Assembly (NCBI RefSeq): GCF_024622505.1
Contig: NZ_JANKAS010000017.1
Location: forward strand, 1 to 55,237
Direction of reading: 5' to 3'
Origin: Irregularibacter muris
Lineage (GTDB): Bacteria > Bacillota > Clostridia > Eubacteriales > Garciellaceae
Length of the DNA stretch: 55,237 nt
In this document: positions 18,237 to 26,895 of the stretch, piece by piece
Position numbering within the stretch: the stretch's first letter is position 1
How the letters are laid out: each line of letters opens with the position of its first letter
Notes under the pieces: generated by a model
The model's database searches: none
What the model was told of the DNA's origin: nothing
Seen by the model: the letters and a program-made list of their open reading frames with translations, nothing else
Program-made: the position numbers and the translations under genes

Positions 18237-18644
18237 CTAATTTAATACCTTTACTATATTTCTACATGCTTGCTTAGAAATTGAAATAATAGCTTCCGCT
18301 AACTCCTCACCCCTTAATTCTTTTCTCAATTCATCTGCCCCTATTAACATAGCCATATTTAATCCTGCTACCGCAGAAATGTTATAGTCTTTTGACAACA
18401 TTGCAGCAATATTTGAAGGCGTACCACCAAATAAATCTGTCATAATTATTGAACCATCTGGAGAACCATTTAATGATTCTTTCACTTTAGATATGTAATT
18501 TTCAGGGGACATTCCTGGCAAAAGAGAATATACAAAAACCTTTTCCAGTGGTCCTAAAATCATTTCAGCACTGTTTTTTAATTCTTCTCCGGCTTTTCCA
18601 TGGGTGAGTATGAAGATCCATGGTATATTGCTTTCCCAACTCAT
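18237..18644 (-). CDS. PTS mannose/fructose/sorbose family IIA component (locus 1)
   Basis: First cytoplasmic carrier, phosphorylated by HPr. The active-site His15 lies in FILTHGKAGEE, and DLFGGTPSN (about residue 72) is the second signature. The length of 135 residues is typical. GTG, ATG and ATG candidates lie in a row; the ATG at 18644 sits eight bases from AGGAGG and is preferred. It is first in the operon, about 150 bases after the sigma-54 promoter, with a cre-like site in the leader. Confidence 0.93.
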   Translation of the reverse strand: MSWESNIPWIFILTHGKAGEELKNSAEMILGPLEKVFVYSLLPGMSPENYISKVKESLNGSPDGSIIMTDLFGGTPSNIAAMLSKDYNISAVAGLNMAMLIGADELRKELRGEELAEAIISISKQACRNIVKVLN

Positions 18645-18773
18645 TTTCATCACCTCCTTTCAGATTTAATATATTTTTTGACTATTCGTACGCCTGGAAA
18701 ATTTAGTATAAATATAGTATGAATTTTCCTAGCTCCTACTTATTGGTATCTAATCTAGATTAACTGGTGTAGG

Positions 18774-18787
18774 TGTAAACGTTTGCC
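18774..18787 (-). promoter_or_regulatory. cre-like catabolite repression site in PTS leader
   Basis: The plus-strand sequence TGTAAACGTTTGCC matches the CcpA operator TGWNANCGNTNWCA at all but two positions, and its core GTAAACGTTT is a strong cre core. It lies between the sigma-54 promoter and the IIA gene, where bound CcpA would block elongation. Glucose repression of the locus is therefore likely but inferred. Confidence 0.6.
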
Positions 18788-18806
18788 TTTTCTTGTCTAT
18801 TAATTA

Positions 18807-18824
18807 AGCAAAATTCATGCCAAA
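18807..18824 (-). promoter_or_regulatory. sigma-54 (-24/-12) promoter of PTS operon 1
   Basis: On the minus strand TTTGGCATGAATTTTGCT has TGGC and TTGC with the GG and GC exactly ten bases apart, the defining spacing of sigma-54 promoters. It lies between the levR gene and its target PTS genes. LevR downstream of PTS-fed phosphorylation would activate it. Transcription should start near 18796. Confidence 0.9.
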
Positions 18825-18866
18825 TTGTGTATTAAATCTTAAACTCCATCATATATAGGTTTCTAT

Positions 18867-18900
18867 AAAAAAATACATCCCTTTTTATAAAGAGATGTAT
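18867..18900 (-). terminator. terminator of levR
   Basis: On the minus strand ATACATCTCTTT pairs with AAAGGGATGTAT over 12 bases (one G-U) with an ATAA loop, followed by seven T. It directly follows the levR stop and keeps the regulator transcript out of the PTS operon. Confidence 0.85.
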
Positions 18901-18907
18901 AAGCGAG

Positions 18908-21736
18908 TTATTGTGTGTTAAATAAATCAATGATATATCCAATTTCTGTGTCTGGAATTTCTATATTAAATGTTTGTTCAACTTCCCCTATTGAACTTTT
19001 TATTGCATTATATAAAACAGGATTATTTCTAATCGTGTCCTCGATATTATTATAGGTCAATCGCTCATTTATAATTAGCCTTTCAATCATACTGCAGGTG
19101 TGAATTACAAAACTAAGTTTTGTGGATCTATAGTCCGTTATTGCTATAGATTTAGTTATTATTTCAAATGAATGATTAACTACATTATAAACCTTAATTG
19201 GATTTAGAAAGATCAATGTCTCATTTAACATCTTAACAACAAAATTAGGTTCATTTAAATCATACATATTTTTATTTTTTTCTTCTCCTTGTATCATTAA
19301 ACTAATCTTTCTTAGACCATCCCCAACGATTACTTCGTCAATGGGTATATAAGGTATATTGGTAAGGTTAGGATTAGTGCTACCGACAACTACTAGGATA
19401 TTTTCAATATCATTAAGATTATGTATGGTTGCTTCATTCATACTCATTGGTTTGAGAATAATATTGTATTCATCAAGAATAGGAATAGAACTTTTCAACA
19501 GCTTAGCTAGCTTAATAGCCGTACCTTTACCGGTTATACATGTAGTAATAATGATCCGTGATTGGCTTATAGATGCTTTCATCTTTACGTTTTTTGTAAC
19601 TAACCTTCCTATATGAGGAGTTATTCTTTGAATATCTTTTACAAGCTGTTCTAAGCTTGCTTCAGGAAGCAAACATTTTCTAACTACTTCAATCGCAATT
19701 GGTGTAGATACCATTTCTACAGAACGAACATTTATGTTTGTCTTCTTGGTTATAATCTCTGCAAAGGCAATTAGAGAACCCATATCCACTAAAAGCAATA
19801 CTCCCTTCCCCTGGTTAACTTGTTTTACCAATTCAGTGGTCCTATCTAATATAGTTTCTACCCTTTCATCCAGTGGCATATCTATTGCCTTGCAATGATC
19901 TGTATCTAGCAGGCTATTGACTACATCCGCTATACTAGAAGCTGTATGCTTGCCGTGGGCCAATACCACGACTCCTATTTTTTTATTTTCCCGTATATTT
20001 TCCTCATCCACTGCGTATAAAAGCATTGCTATGAATCCAATTTCTTCCTTAGGTATACTTATATCAAGTTCATCTTCAAGTATATTTTTAACAATTCTTG
20101 CAACATTAAACTCATTGGGATTATTCAATGCTATTTTATTTATTTCACTATTAACTATAATCTTATTTTCTGCGATTCTCTCCATTAATGCACTTACATG
20201 CATAGCTAAAGCAACTCTTACCTTCTTACTAAACTTTTTCTTCAACTTCCCCTCTGCAACTGTTATTGCTGTTTCAACCGCATTATAAACCCTTGGACTG
20301 ACAATTTTAAATAATTCTTGATTTTCAGGAATTTCCTTGCCCACATTAAATTTTTTTTGTAGTTTTTTTACATATCTTTCTATATGTCCATTAATTTTCT
20401 CATTTATTCTTTTGTGGGAATAGCCCTTTTCAGAATAATAATAATATTTACTGCATATTTCTTTATACAAACCTTCAGATATATCATATTCATCAGTAAA
20501 ATTGAATTCCTCATTACCTTTTGGTTTAAACTCATAATACTCACTATTTTCAGGATATAATAGGTCAATAATTTCGTTTCTCTTCTCCTGATTTAATAAT
20601 CCATTATAAAGATAATCAGGTAATAATGTAGTATCTATTTCCACATTTCTTTTCCCATATGTTTTATAATCTAAAAATCCCCTGGCACAGACTAATTGAA
20701 TATCTCCTTTTAACTGACCAATATTTCCTTGGCAATTGTATAGAAGTAGTGCCTTTATAACATCCTTATATACCATAATGGGAGCTTGTATACTTTTTGA
20801 TTGATCTTTAAAAAACTGCTTAATTAATTGATATCTTTCTATTAATGCCCTTTCAGATAAGGAAGGGAGTCTTATAATCATTGGGATTCGTCTAAGGAAA
20901 GTTTTAAGTAATGTAGAGTTTACATCTTCTGTGGTCGCACCAATAAGAAGTATATTTGCATGTCTTGTCGTCTCAGTTTCTCCGAGTCTTCTATAGATAT
21001 TTTTGTCCATAAGCAAAAACAACATCTCCTGACCCTCTGGGGCAAGCCTATGAATTTCATCTAATAATAAAATACCGCCATTTGTTCTTTCAATAAGTCC
21101 TTCTTTCTCATTATCTGCACCAGTAAATGCACCTTTAACATGTCCAAAAAGTTGAGATAAAATTAACTGAGGATTTTCTGCATATTCAGAGCAATTAAAA
21201 ATAGTAAGCTTAGCATTCCTATCTATTTGACCTGTTTCTACAGCATAGTTATACATCATTTCAGCGAAGGTGGTCTTCCCTACTCCTGTTGGACCTACTA
21301 ATAAAGTATGTAACCCTCTAGGCGGATAAAGGATAGCTGCCTTAGCCTGTTTTATCGCAACCTCCAAACTCCCTCCTGATCCAATAAATCTATTAAAAAT
21401 ATTATACTTTGGTAATTTCTCTTTGGCATTTTTATCGTTTATGCTAATAATATCTTCTAAAGAATCTACATGAAATTGATCATCTTTTAATTTAATCCCT
21501 AGTATTTCTTCTAATTTATAACTATCAAAAAACAATACGGGTCTACCCAAAATCTTAATTGCTCTTTTTTCATTTACTAATTGATTTAGCTCTTTACTAC
21601 TATTACTTCTATCAATATTAATTCTCTCCCCCACTTCAGTAGCATCAAATCCTGGAATCTCATTTTTAAAATCCTTTAAAGAAATTTTTGAACAGAGTCG
21701 TTTTAATTCATTGTATATTTTTTCTTTTCTAGTCAT
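18908..21736 (-). CDS. levR: LevR-type sigma-54 activator with PRD and PTS domains
   Basis: Transcription activator that couples PTS phosphorylation to sigma-54 transcription. Order: N-terminal helix-turn-helix region (1-70), AAA+ domain with Walker A GPTGVGKT (148-155), the sigma-54 contact loop GAFTGAD (202-208) and Walker B GILLLDE (221-227), then PRD1 (about 460-570), a mannose-type IIA domain (VVVLAHGKHTASS, about 580-700), an IIB-like domain (CITGKGTAIKLAK) and PRD2 (about 830-942). Length 942 is standard. GAGAGGAGA precedes the ATG. Its target is the sigma-54 promoter at 18807-18824. A 6-bp hairpin lies just upstream (21758-21773). Confidence 0.93.
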   Translation of the reverse strand: MTRKEKIYNELKRLCSKISLKDFKNEIPGFDATEVGERINIDRSNSSKELNQLVNEKRAIKILGRPVLFFDSYKLEEILGIKLKDDQFHVDSLEDIISINDKNAKEKLPKYNIFNRFIGSGGSLEVAIKQAKAAILYPPRGLHTLLVGPTGVGKTTFAEMMYNYAVETGQIDRNAKLTIFNCSEYAENPQLILSQLFGHVKGAFTGADNEKEGLIERTNGGILLLDEIHRLAPEGQEMLFLLMDKNIYRRLGETETTRHANILLIGATTEDVNSTLLKTFLRRIPMIIRLPSLSERALIERYQLIKQFFKDQSKSIQAPIMVYKDVIKALLLYNCQGNIGQLKGDIQLVCARGFLDYKTYGKRNVEIDTTLLPDYLYNGLLNQEKRNEIIDLLYPENSEYYEFKPKGNEEFNFTDEYDISEGLYKEICSKYYYYSEKGYSHKRINEKINGHIERYVKKLQKKFNVGKEIPENQELFKIVSPRVYNAVETAITVAEGKLKKKFSKKVRVALAMHVSALMERIAENKIIVNSEINKIALNNPNEFNVARIVKNILEDELDISIPKEEIGFIAMLLYAVDEENIRENKKIGVVVLAHGKHTASSIADVVNSLLDTDHCKAIDMPLDERVETILDRTTELVKQVNQGKGVLLLVDMGSLIAFAEIITKKTNINVRSVEMVSTPIAIEVVRKCLLPEASLEQLVKDIQRITPHIGRLVTKNVKMKASISQSRIIITTCITGKGTAIKLAKLLKSSIPILDEYNIILKPMSMNEATIHNLNDIENILVVVGSTNPNLTNIPYIPIDEVIVGDGLRKISLMIQGEEKNKNMYDLNEPNFVVKMLNETLIFLNPIKVYNVVNHSFEIITKSIAITDYRSTKLSFVIHTCSMIERLIINERLTYNNIEDTIRNNPVLYNAIKSSIGEVEQTFNIEIPDTEIGYIIDLFNTQ

Positions 21737-22072
21737 TCTCCTCTCTCCTTTATAAATACTCTTGAAAAAGAGTGATAGACTTTAAGATTTTAAATCATTT
21801 GATTGTTTGATAATACTTAGTTCTTTGAAAGGCTAATAAATGATAAGATAAACAATTAAGCTATCCTATTCAATTAAATTCAAAAAGTGACCATTTAATT
21901 CCTCTTGATCTTAATAAATAAATTTTCCCGTATATCAATATTTTTTAAATCCAGTTTTCTTACCGTAATCATATTAATGCTATAAGTCTAAGAAGCAAGA
22001 TACACCTGTTCATATACAGTAAAAGAATTGTTGTCCAGTAGCAAACTATGCTACCAGTAAGAGTAATTAAAC

Positions 22073-22222
22073 CTAAGGATATGAGAATAGGTAATTTAAA
22101 CATCTAGTCATTGAAATAAAATAGGCATCCTCTAATGTTACATCTTCTTGTAACTCCATACATAAATCATTTTCCAATCTTTCATAGTTACAAAACTGTA
22201 GAGCATGCACTTTTATCTGCAT
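22073..22222 (-). CDS. 49-residue protein, possible MoaD/ThiS-like fragment
   Basis: A short frame with an excellent GGAGGTGAT site four bases before its ATG. It begins MQIKVHALQFCNYERLENDL and contains a pattern reminiscent of ubiquitin-like MoaD/ThiS proteins (basic first strand, ELQEDVTLEDAY). It ends at residue 49, well short of the 75-90 residues of those families and without their Gly-Gly end, so it would be truncated if related. It could instead be an unknown small protein. The 336 bases between it and levR hold no other gene. Not assigned a function. Confidence 0.4.
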   Translation of the reverse strand: MQIKVHALQFCNYERLENDLCMELQEDVTLEDAYFISMTRCLNYLFSYP

Positions 22223-22840
22223 AAATATCACCTCCATTTTTCTAATTTTTATCCTCTATATTAATTTTATTCTAGGCAATAACTTATAAGTCAAATTGTA
22301 AATATGCTCTATTAAAATTAGCTTGTATTCTGTACATAATTGATATATATATCGCGAATTTCATATCAATAGTATATTAAAGTTTGCTACAAAACCCTTT
22401 TCCAGTATTGATATCTATAAATGAATAATTACTACTAGAAAAAAATTATTATTAATATTATTGAAAAGAAATTTTTGGCTTATTTATAATTATAAACTTA
22501 ACTTATAATATCTTTATTTTTATGCTATAAGAATAGAACGAAAATCCTTTATATAAACCTCTTGATTTTTTATAATCTTCCACATTTCTGATTAGCTATT
22601 TCTATATGTCAGAAATTATTTTACATTTATAAATCCATTTAAAGTCACAAAGCAAGTTAGGTTATATCAATGATAACTTAACTTGCTTTGCTTTTCCATA
22701 TAGTTATTGGGCTTCTAATCTTTAGCTACCTTTTATTAGTAGTCCGTCTTTTCATGCCTTTCTAATTAATTATTTTCCTTAGACCACCAAGTGATATCTT
22801 TGATAGTCGCCTCTATTTATTTCTTGCGTAATCATTTAAA
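22223..22840. other. gene-free AT-rich stretch
   Basis: About 620 bases very rich in A and T with no credible coding frame on either strand. It contains the strong inverted repeat at 22648-22690 and several ATATAT-type runs that could hold promoters for the 49-residue frame. It separates the two sugar loci and may be a scar of lost genes. Nothing else is recognised. Confidence 0.5.
22648..22690. terminator. 18-bp inverted repeat after the P-loop kinase gene
   Basis: CAAAGCAAGTTA (22648-22659) pairs exactly with TAACTTGCTTTG (22679-22690), and GGTTAT/ATAACT extends it inward around a seven-base loop. It lies 150 bases beyond the kinase stop. No long T-run follows on either strand, so a bidirectional terminator is possible but not sure. 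Confidence 0.45.
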
Positions 22841-23449
22841 TCACTTTTCCATCTGTTTTCTTATAGAATTAATAATTTCTATATAGTCTACTTTTGCGAA
22901 ATCTGAAACATCTATTTCATAAAGTTTGCCCAAATGAAAATCATTATAACCACGAGTCGTACAGCGATGAATGAATTCATCATAAGTTAATAAATTATCT
23001 GCTTTAGCATGCTTTTGTTGCCTATCTTCTTTATGATAGCTCTTTACAATATGTCCTAAATTCCTTGTTCCATCTCTATCTCTATTTCCTTGGCGAGAAA
23101 ATAACACGTCTAAATCTGCTGTTAGTCGGATTGTAATTATTTGGTATTCATAAAAATCAGCTAATGCACCAATAATCTTTTTTTGTTTATTGCTAAAAGG
23201 ATAGTCCGATATTATAGAATTTTTCTGTTTAAAACATTCTTCCATTGATGTAAAATATTCATCCCAGCTTTTTTGGTTCAATCTTTCCTTTTCTTCTAAA
23301 TCCTTAAATCCATACAAATCCCAGTTCTTTTCCTTAAATTTATCAGGGGAAAGTATTTGAAGTTCTGGAATTTCTTTTCTAATCAAATTAGCTAAATAAG
23401 TTTTACCTGTTCCGGGATATCCAGCTATTAATAGGATTGTTTGTTTCAT
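22841..23449 (-). CDS. P-loop kinase-like ATPase at end of sugar locus 2
   Basis: A 202-residue protein with the Walker A motif GYPGTGKT at residues 10-17, then an LSPD region and an RxxRD-like stretch near residue 125 (RQGNRDRDGTRN). This is the pattern of small AAA_33/zeta-like nucleotide-binding kinases. It is the last gene of the second sugar locus, 77 bases after the SDR gene. It might phosphorylate a sugar or sugar phosphate intermediate, or a nucleoside; sequence alone does not decide. No antitoxin gene is seen beside it. Confidence 0.6.
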   Translation of the reverse strand: MKQTILLIAGYPGTGKTYLANLIRKEIPELQILSPDKFKEKNWDLYGFKDLEEKERLNQKSWDEYFTSMEECFKQKNSIISDYPFSNKQKKIIGALADFYEYQIITIRLTADLDVLFSRQGNRDRDGTRNLGHIVKSYHKEDRQQKHAKADNLLTYDEFIHRCTTRGYNDFHLGKLYEIDVSDFAKVDYIEIINSIRKQMEK

Positions 23450-23526
23450 CTATCTCCTCTCTTTTTGTACAAAATAATATCTTCAATATTCTTGACCAAT
23501 TTAAATAATACTATCTTATTTCTTCC

Positions 23527-24312
23527 TTAATCCATCCATTCACCGCCAGCAAGATTTATCGATTGTCCAGTAAGATAACTTGAATTATCTGTCAAAAGAA
23601 ATACCGCTGCGTTGATTACATCCTCCATTTCAACCAAACGGTGCATAGGGATATTTTGCTCAAAATAAGGCATTACCTCTTCGGGGTTTATATTTCTTTT
23701 TTGAGCATATTCATATTTTAGTTTTTCCCACATCTCAGTTTGGACAATACCGGGGCATATTGAATTTATTCTAATATTATCGCTTGCAAACTCTTTAGCA
23801 ATGGACTGTGTCAGCCCTTGAACACCAAATTTACTGGCACAATAGACGGTTTGCCATGAACTTGCCTTTTTCCCGGATAAAGAAGACATATTTATAATTT
23901 CTCCTTTACCATGTTCGAGCATTTTTTTAATAGCCACTTGACAACATAAAAATGTAGCTTTTAAGTTTACATTCATTGTTAAATCCCAAAGTTCCTCACT
24001 ACTGCTTAAAAAGGGTACCATTCTCGAAATACCTGCCGAATTTATCCATGAGGTTATGGGACCTAATTCTTTTTCTACTATTTCTACTTTTGCCTCAATC
24101 TCTTGCTTGTTCGTTACATCCACTTCGAAAAATAAAGCTTTTCCTTTTAAATTTTCAATCTCTTGAATAACATGCATTCCTTTTAATTTATCTAAATCAA
24201 ATATAGCAACCTTTGCCCCACGCTTGGCAAAATCTTTTGCGAGAGCAGCTCCCATGCCACTACTGCCACCAGTGATAATAATTACTTTTCCATCCATTCT
24301 CTCGTTATTCAT
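23527..24312 (-). CDS. short-chain dehydrogenase, possible sorbitol-6-phosphate dehydrogenase (locus 2)
   Basis: Short-chain dehydrogenase with cofactor motif TGGSSGMG (14-21), NSAG (91-94), a catalytic Ser near 144 and Y157xxxK161 (YCASK). The D39 of FDLDKL suggests NAD preference. Length 261 is normal. AGGGGA precedes the ATG. It sits between the PTS IIB gene and the kinase in the sugar locus. In sorbose operons the corresponding SDR converts glucitol-6-phosphate to fructose-6-phosphate; the substrate here is inferred from context. Confidence 0.8.
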   Translation of the reverse strand: MNNERMDGKVIIITGGSSGMGAALAKDFAKRGAKVAIFDLDKLKGMHVIQEIENLKGKALFFEVDVTNKQEIEAKVEIVEKELGPITSWINSAGISRMVPFLSSSEELWDLTMNVNLKATFLCCQVAIKKMLEHGKGEIINMSSLSGKKASSWQTVYCASKFGVQGLTQSIAKEFASDNIRINSICPGIVQTEMWEKLKYEYAQKRNINPEEVMPYFEQNIPMHRLVEMEDVINAAVFLLTDNSSYLTGQSINLAGGEWMD

Positions 24313-24325
24313 TTTATAAATTCCC

Positions 24326-24799
24326 CTATTTTAAATATTTTTCAATTCCTACAGGTTTATCTTGTGGCATTACCTGGATAAAAACATTTACGTTTTTATT
24401 TAATAAATCGTTAAATTCCTGATTTTCCTCTTCACTGGTAGAAATGTTTTTATATAAAACACTTCTGTTTTCTCTTGTCCCCATTCCTCCAACATCTACC
24501 TCATCGATTTTAACTCCATGATCAATCAAATAATTCAATACTTCTGGGCCTTTTACTAAAAGAATTGTTGGAGCATCTAAGCCATGGCTAAAAAACTGCA
24601 CGCCTTCCTCTCTTGTAAAAATTCCTATAGCTATTTCTTCGGGAATTGCCATTTCTAATACTTCGATCATGTATTCATCATTTGCAGTATCATCGTCTAC
24701 AATCACTACCTGACTAGCATTCCTATTTTTAATCCATGCTGTCATTACCTGGCCATGAATCAATCTATCATCTATTCTTGTTAATACTAAGTTTTGCAC
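24326..24799 (-). CDS. PTS mannose/fructose/sorbose family IIB component (locus 2)
   Basis: Active-site His15 lies in RIDDRLIHGQV and the VDVGGMGTR loop corresponds to the IIB signature. The 157-residue length is usual. The start is GTG with GGGAGAAG seven bases upstream, and it lies 32 bases inside the IIA gene end, an overlap that suggests translational coupling. The next in-frame Met would lose the active site, so the overlap is real. Confidence 0.92.
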   Translation of the reverse strand: MQNLVLTRIDDRLIHGQVMTAWIKNRNASQVVIVDDDTANDEYMIEVLEMAIPEEIAIGIFTREEGVQFFSHGLDAPTILLVKGPEVLNYLIDHGVKIDEVDVGGMGTRENRSVLYKNISTSEEENQEFNDLLNKNVNVFIQVMPQDKPVGIEKYLK

Positions 24800-25214
24800 G
24801 ATTTATCTTCTCCCTTCCATTAAATAGAGTAGTTTTTATTCCAATGGAATCATTATGTGTGGCCTTATCTACTAATTCCTTTAAAGTCTGGCCCTCTATG
24901 CCTGACAGTACTATAGATAATAACATAGGAAGATTCATTCCTGTTACTATGGCTACATTAAATGTTTTGGAAAGATAAGCCGCACTTTGAAATGGTGTTC
25001 CTCCCAAAATATCCGCAAAAATAATTGTTTCACTGTCTCGCTTATCGCCTAAACTTAATATTGTCTGTGATAACTTCTCCCGATAGTCCTCTGGTGATTC
25101 ACCAGGGATCAAGGGCACAGCCTTAATCCCGTAGTCATCCCCAGCAACCATCTTCAAACTATCCAATAATCCCACGCAAAAATTTCCATGACTTACTAAA
25201 ATAATATTTATCAT
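24768..25214 (-). CDS. PTS mannose/fructose/sorbose family IIA component (locus 2)
   Basis: The phosphorylated His9 lies in ILVSHGNFC, and ADILGGTPFQSA (about residue 67) is the second signature. The length is 148 residues, with a basic C-terminal tail (INRAKLSINKNR) that overlaps the IIB start. It follows the fused IIC-IID gene by 15 bases. Confidence 0.92.
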   Translation of the reverse strand: MINIILVSHGNFCVGLLDSLKMVAGDDYGIKAVPLIPGESPEDYREKLSQTILSLGDKRDSETIIFADILGGTPFQSAAYLSKTFNVAIVTGMNLPMLLSIVLSGIEGQTLKELVDKATHNDSIGIKTTLFNGREKINRAKLSINKNR

Positions 25215-25229
25215 AATATCCCTTCCTAA

Positions 25230-26879
25230 TCATCCTATATATCCTAAAATTCCTGAATAAAATCCTAAAATTCCTATAATGAAGATTGCTATAATAATCC
25301 AACCCGTATTAATTTTTCTCTTTAACATCCCCCAAATCAACAATGTGATCCCTAAGGGAATTAGCCCTGGAGCCAATGAGTCTAAAACGCTTTGTATTTG
25401 TGTAGTACCTTCCCCAATTTTTATAGCTAACTGAGTTCCAACATTCACTCGACTAGCAGCCATTGAGCCTACCACCATTAATCCTACGATACTAAAAGCA
25501 TTTATTATCATATCTATGGTTCCATTTTTTAAAATCTTTAATAGGGAAGTTTTCCCTTGTTTATAACCTGTCATAAACATAAAGTAACCACATCCAAAAA
25601 TTAACGCTTCAAAAATCACAAATGATAAGATCGGCCCTAAATAACTCCCATCTAGAGCAAGTGAACAACCTATGCCAAATAAAATTGGAAATAAAATCCC
25701 TTGCATTACGGTATCACCAATTCCTGCAACAGGACCCATTAATCCTGTACGCACAGCATTAATGTCTTTTGCCTCCACATTTTGATTATTTGCTCGTGCT
25801 TCTTCCATAGAGCATGCTATACCGTTTATGATCGGTCCAACGGTAAATACTTCTGAGTTATAAAACACCATATATTTCTTTAATTCTTGCACTCTACGCT
25901 CATTTGTATCATATAATTCGCGAATAGGAGTTATCATAAGATTTGCAGCTCCTAATGCCTGAAGACGTTCATAATTATAACAAGCTTCTGTACTGGTAGT
26001 CCATAACCATGTTTTTATTAATGTCTTCTTAGACAACCTCTTTTTAGGTTCATTTATATTGATTTCAGGATCAATAACTGGCTTATTTACTTCTATTGTT
26101 TCCTTATTTACTGTTAGACGTTTCACCTTTTTCTTGCCTGTAGAGCCAATCGCGTTACTATTATTTAAAAACACAAGGACTGCAATAATTGCAGAGAAAA
26201 TAGAAATTGCTGTCAAGCCTAATCCTGAATAAACAGTTAAGAAAAAACCACCAAAAAACCAAGGTATTAATTTTCTTTTCCCTAGGTAATTCAATAACAT
26301 TGCAATACCTAGTGCTGGCATAATGCCACCTACTACTTCTAAGGCACTGATAATACTCTCTGGGACAGAATTTATTAAGTTTTCTGCCCATCCACTGCCT
26401 GAAATTACTAATAGAAACGATGGTATTCCATATAAAATAAACGCTACGAAAAATGATGGGACAAAATTCATAAGACGAACCCCAAGAATATTTCCTTTTT
26501 CTAATAATTTATCTGCCCTGTGAATCCATGCAGCATTTACCGTCATATAGACTTGGTTTAAGAGTAAACCAAACATACTAAATGGAATTGCAAAAGTAAC
26601 TGCCATTTTGGGATCTGCACCAGATAAAATCGTCATTGCCGTTCCGAAAATCCCTGCTACTATTGTATTGCTTGGCATGGTTCCACCTGCGGAGATCCAT
26701 CCAAGATAAATTAATTGAATATTTGCACCAGCGAGCATTCCTGTCATTGGATCTCCCATAAAAAGGCCTACTAAAGTTCCAGTTGTTAGCGGATACACTA
26801 AACATTTCGTTATTGGACCAAAAAACCACCATTGACCCATAGTTGCTAATAAAGCTACCAAAATCGCCGATAATACCAT
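25230..26879 (-). CDS. fused PTS IIC-IID permease (locus 2)
   Basis: A 549-residue single protein combines both membrane subunits that are usually separate. Residues 1-240 form IIC (GDPMTGMLAGANIQLIYLG signature, about seven hydrophobic segments). Residues 245-282 are a polar linker rich in Lys, Glu and Pro. Residues 283-549 form IID (EACYNYERLQALGA, GLMGPVAGIGDTV and C-terminal helices). The reading frame is continuous. The ribosome binding site is a run of eight G, five bases before the ATG, which could slip and vary spacing. Locus 1 has the same subunits as two genes, so this is a lineage-specific fusion. Confidence 0.92.
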   Translation of the reverse strand: MVLSAILVALLATMGQWWFFGPITKCLVYPLTTGTLVGLFMGDPMTGMLAGANIQLIYLGWISAGGTMPSNTIVAGIFGTAMTILSGADPKMAVTFAIPFSMFGLLLNQVYMTVNAAWIHRADKLLEKGNILGVRLMNFVPSFFVAFILYGIPSFLLVISGSGWAENLINSVPESIISALEVVGGIMPALGIAMLLNYLGKRKLIPWFFGGFFLTVYSGLGLTAISIFSAIIAVLVFLNNSNAIGSTGKKKVKRLTVNKETIEVNKPVIDPEININEPKKRLSKKTLIKTWLWTTSTEACYNYERLQALGAANLMITPIRELYDTNERRVQELKKYMVFYNSEVFTVGPIINGIACSMEEARANNQNVEAKDINAVRTGLMGPVAGIGDTVMQGILFPILFGIGCSLALDGSYLGPILSFVIFEALIFGCGYFMFMTGYKQGKTSLLKILKNGTIDMIINAFSIVGLMVVGSMAASRVNVGTQLAIKIGEGTTQIQSVLDSLAPGLIPLGITLLIWGMLKRKINTGWIIIAIFIIGILGFYSGILGYIG

Positions 26880-26895
26880 AATATTCCCCCCCCAA

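Noticed and set aside
22841-23449. Zeta-type toxin
   Set aside because: P-loop and length fit loosely, but no antitoxin gene is adjacent and the gene lies at the end of a sugar operon.
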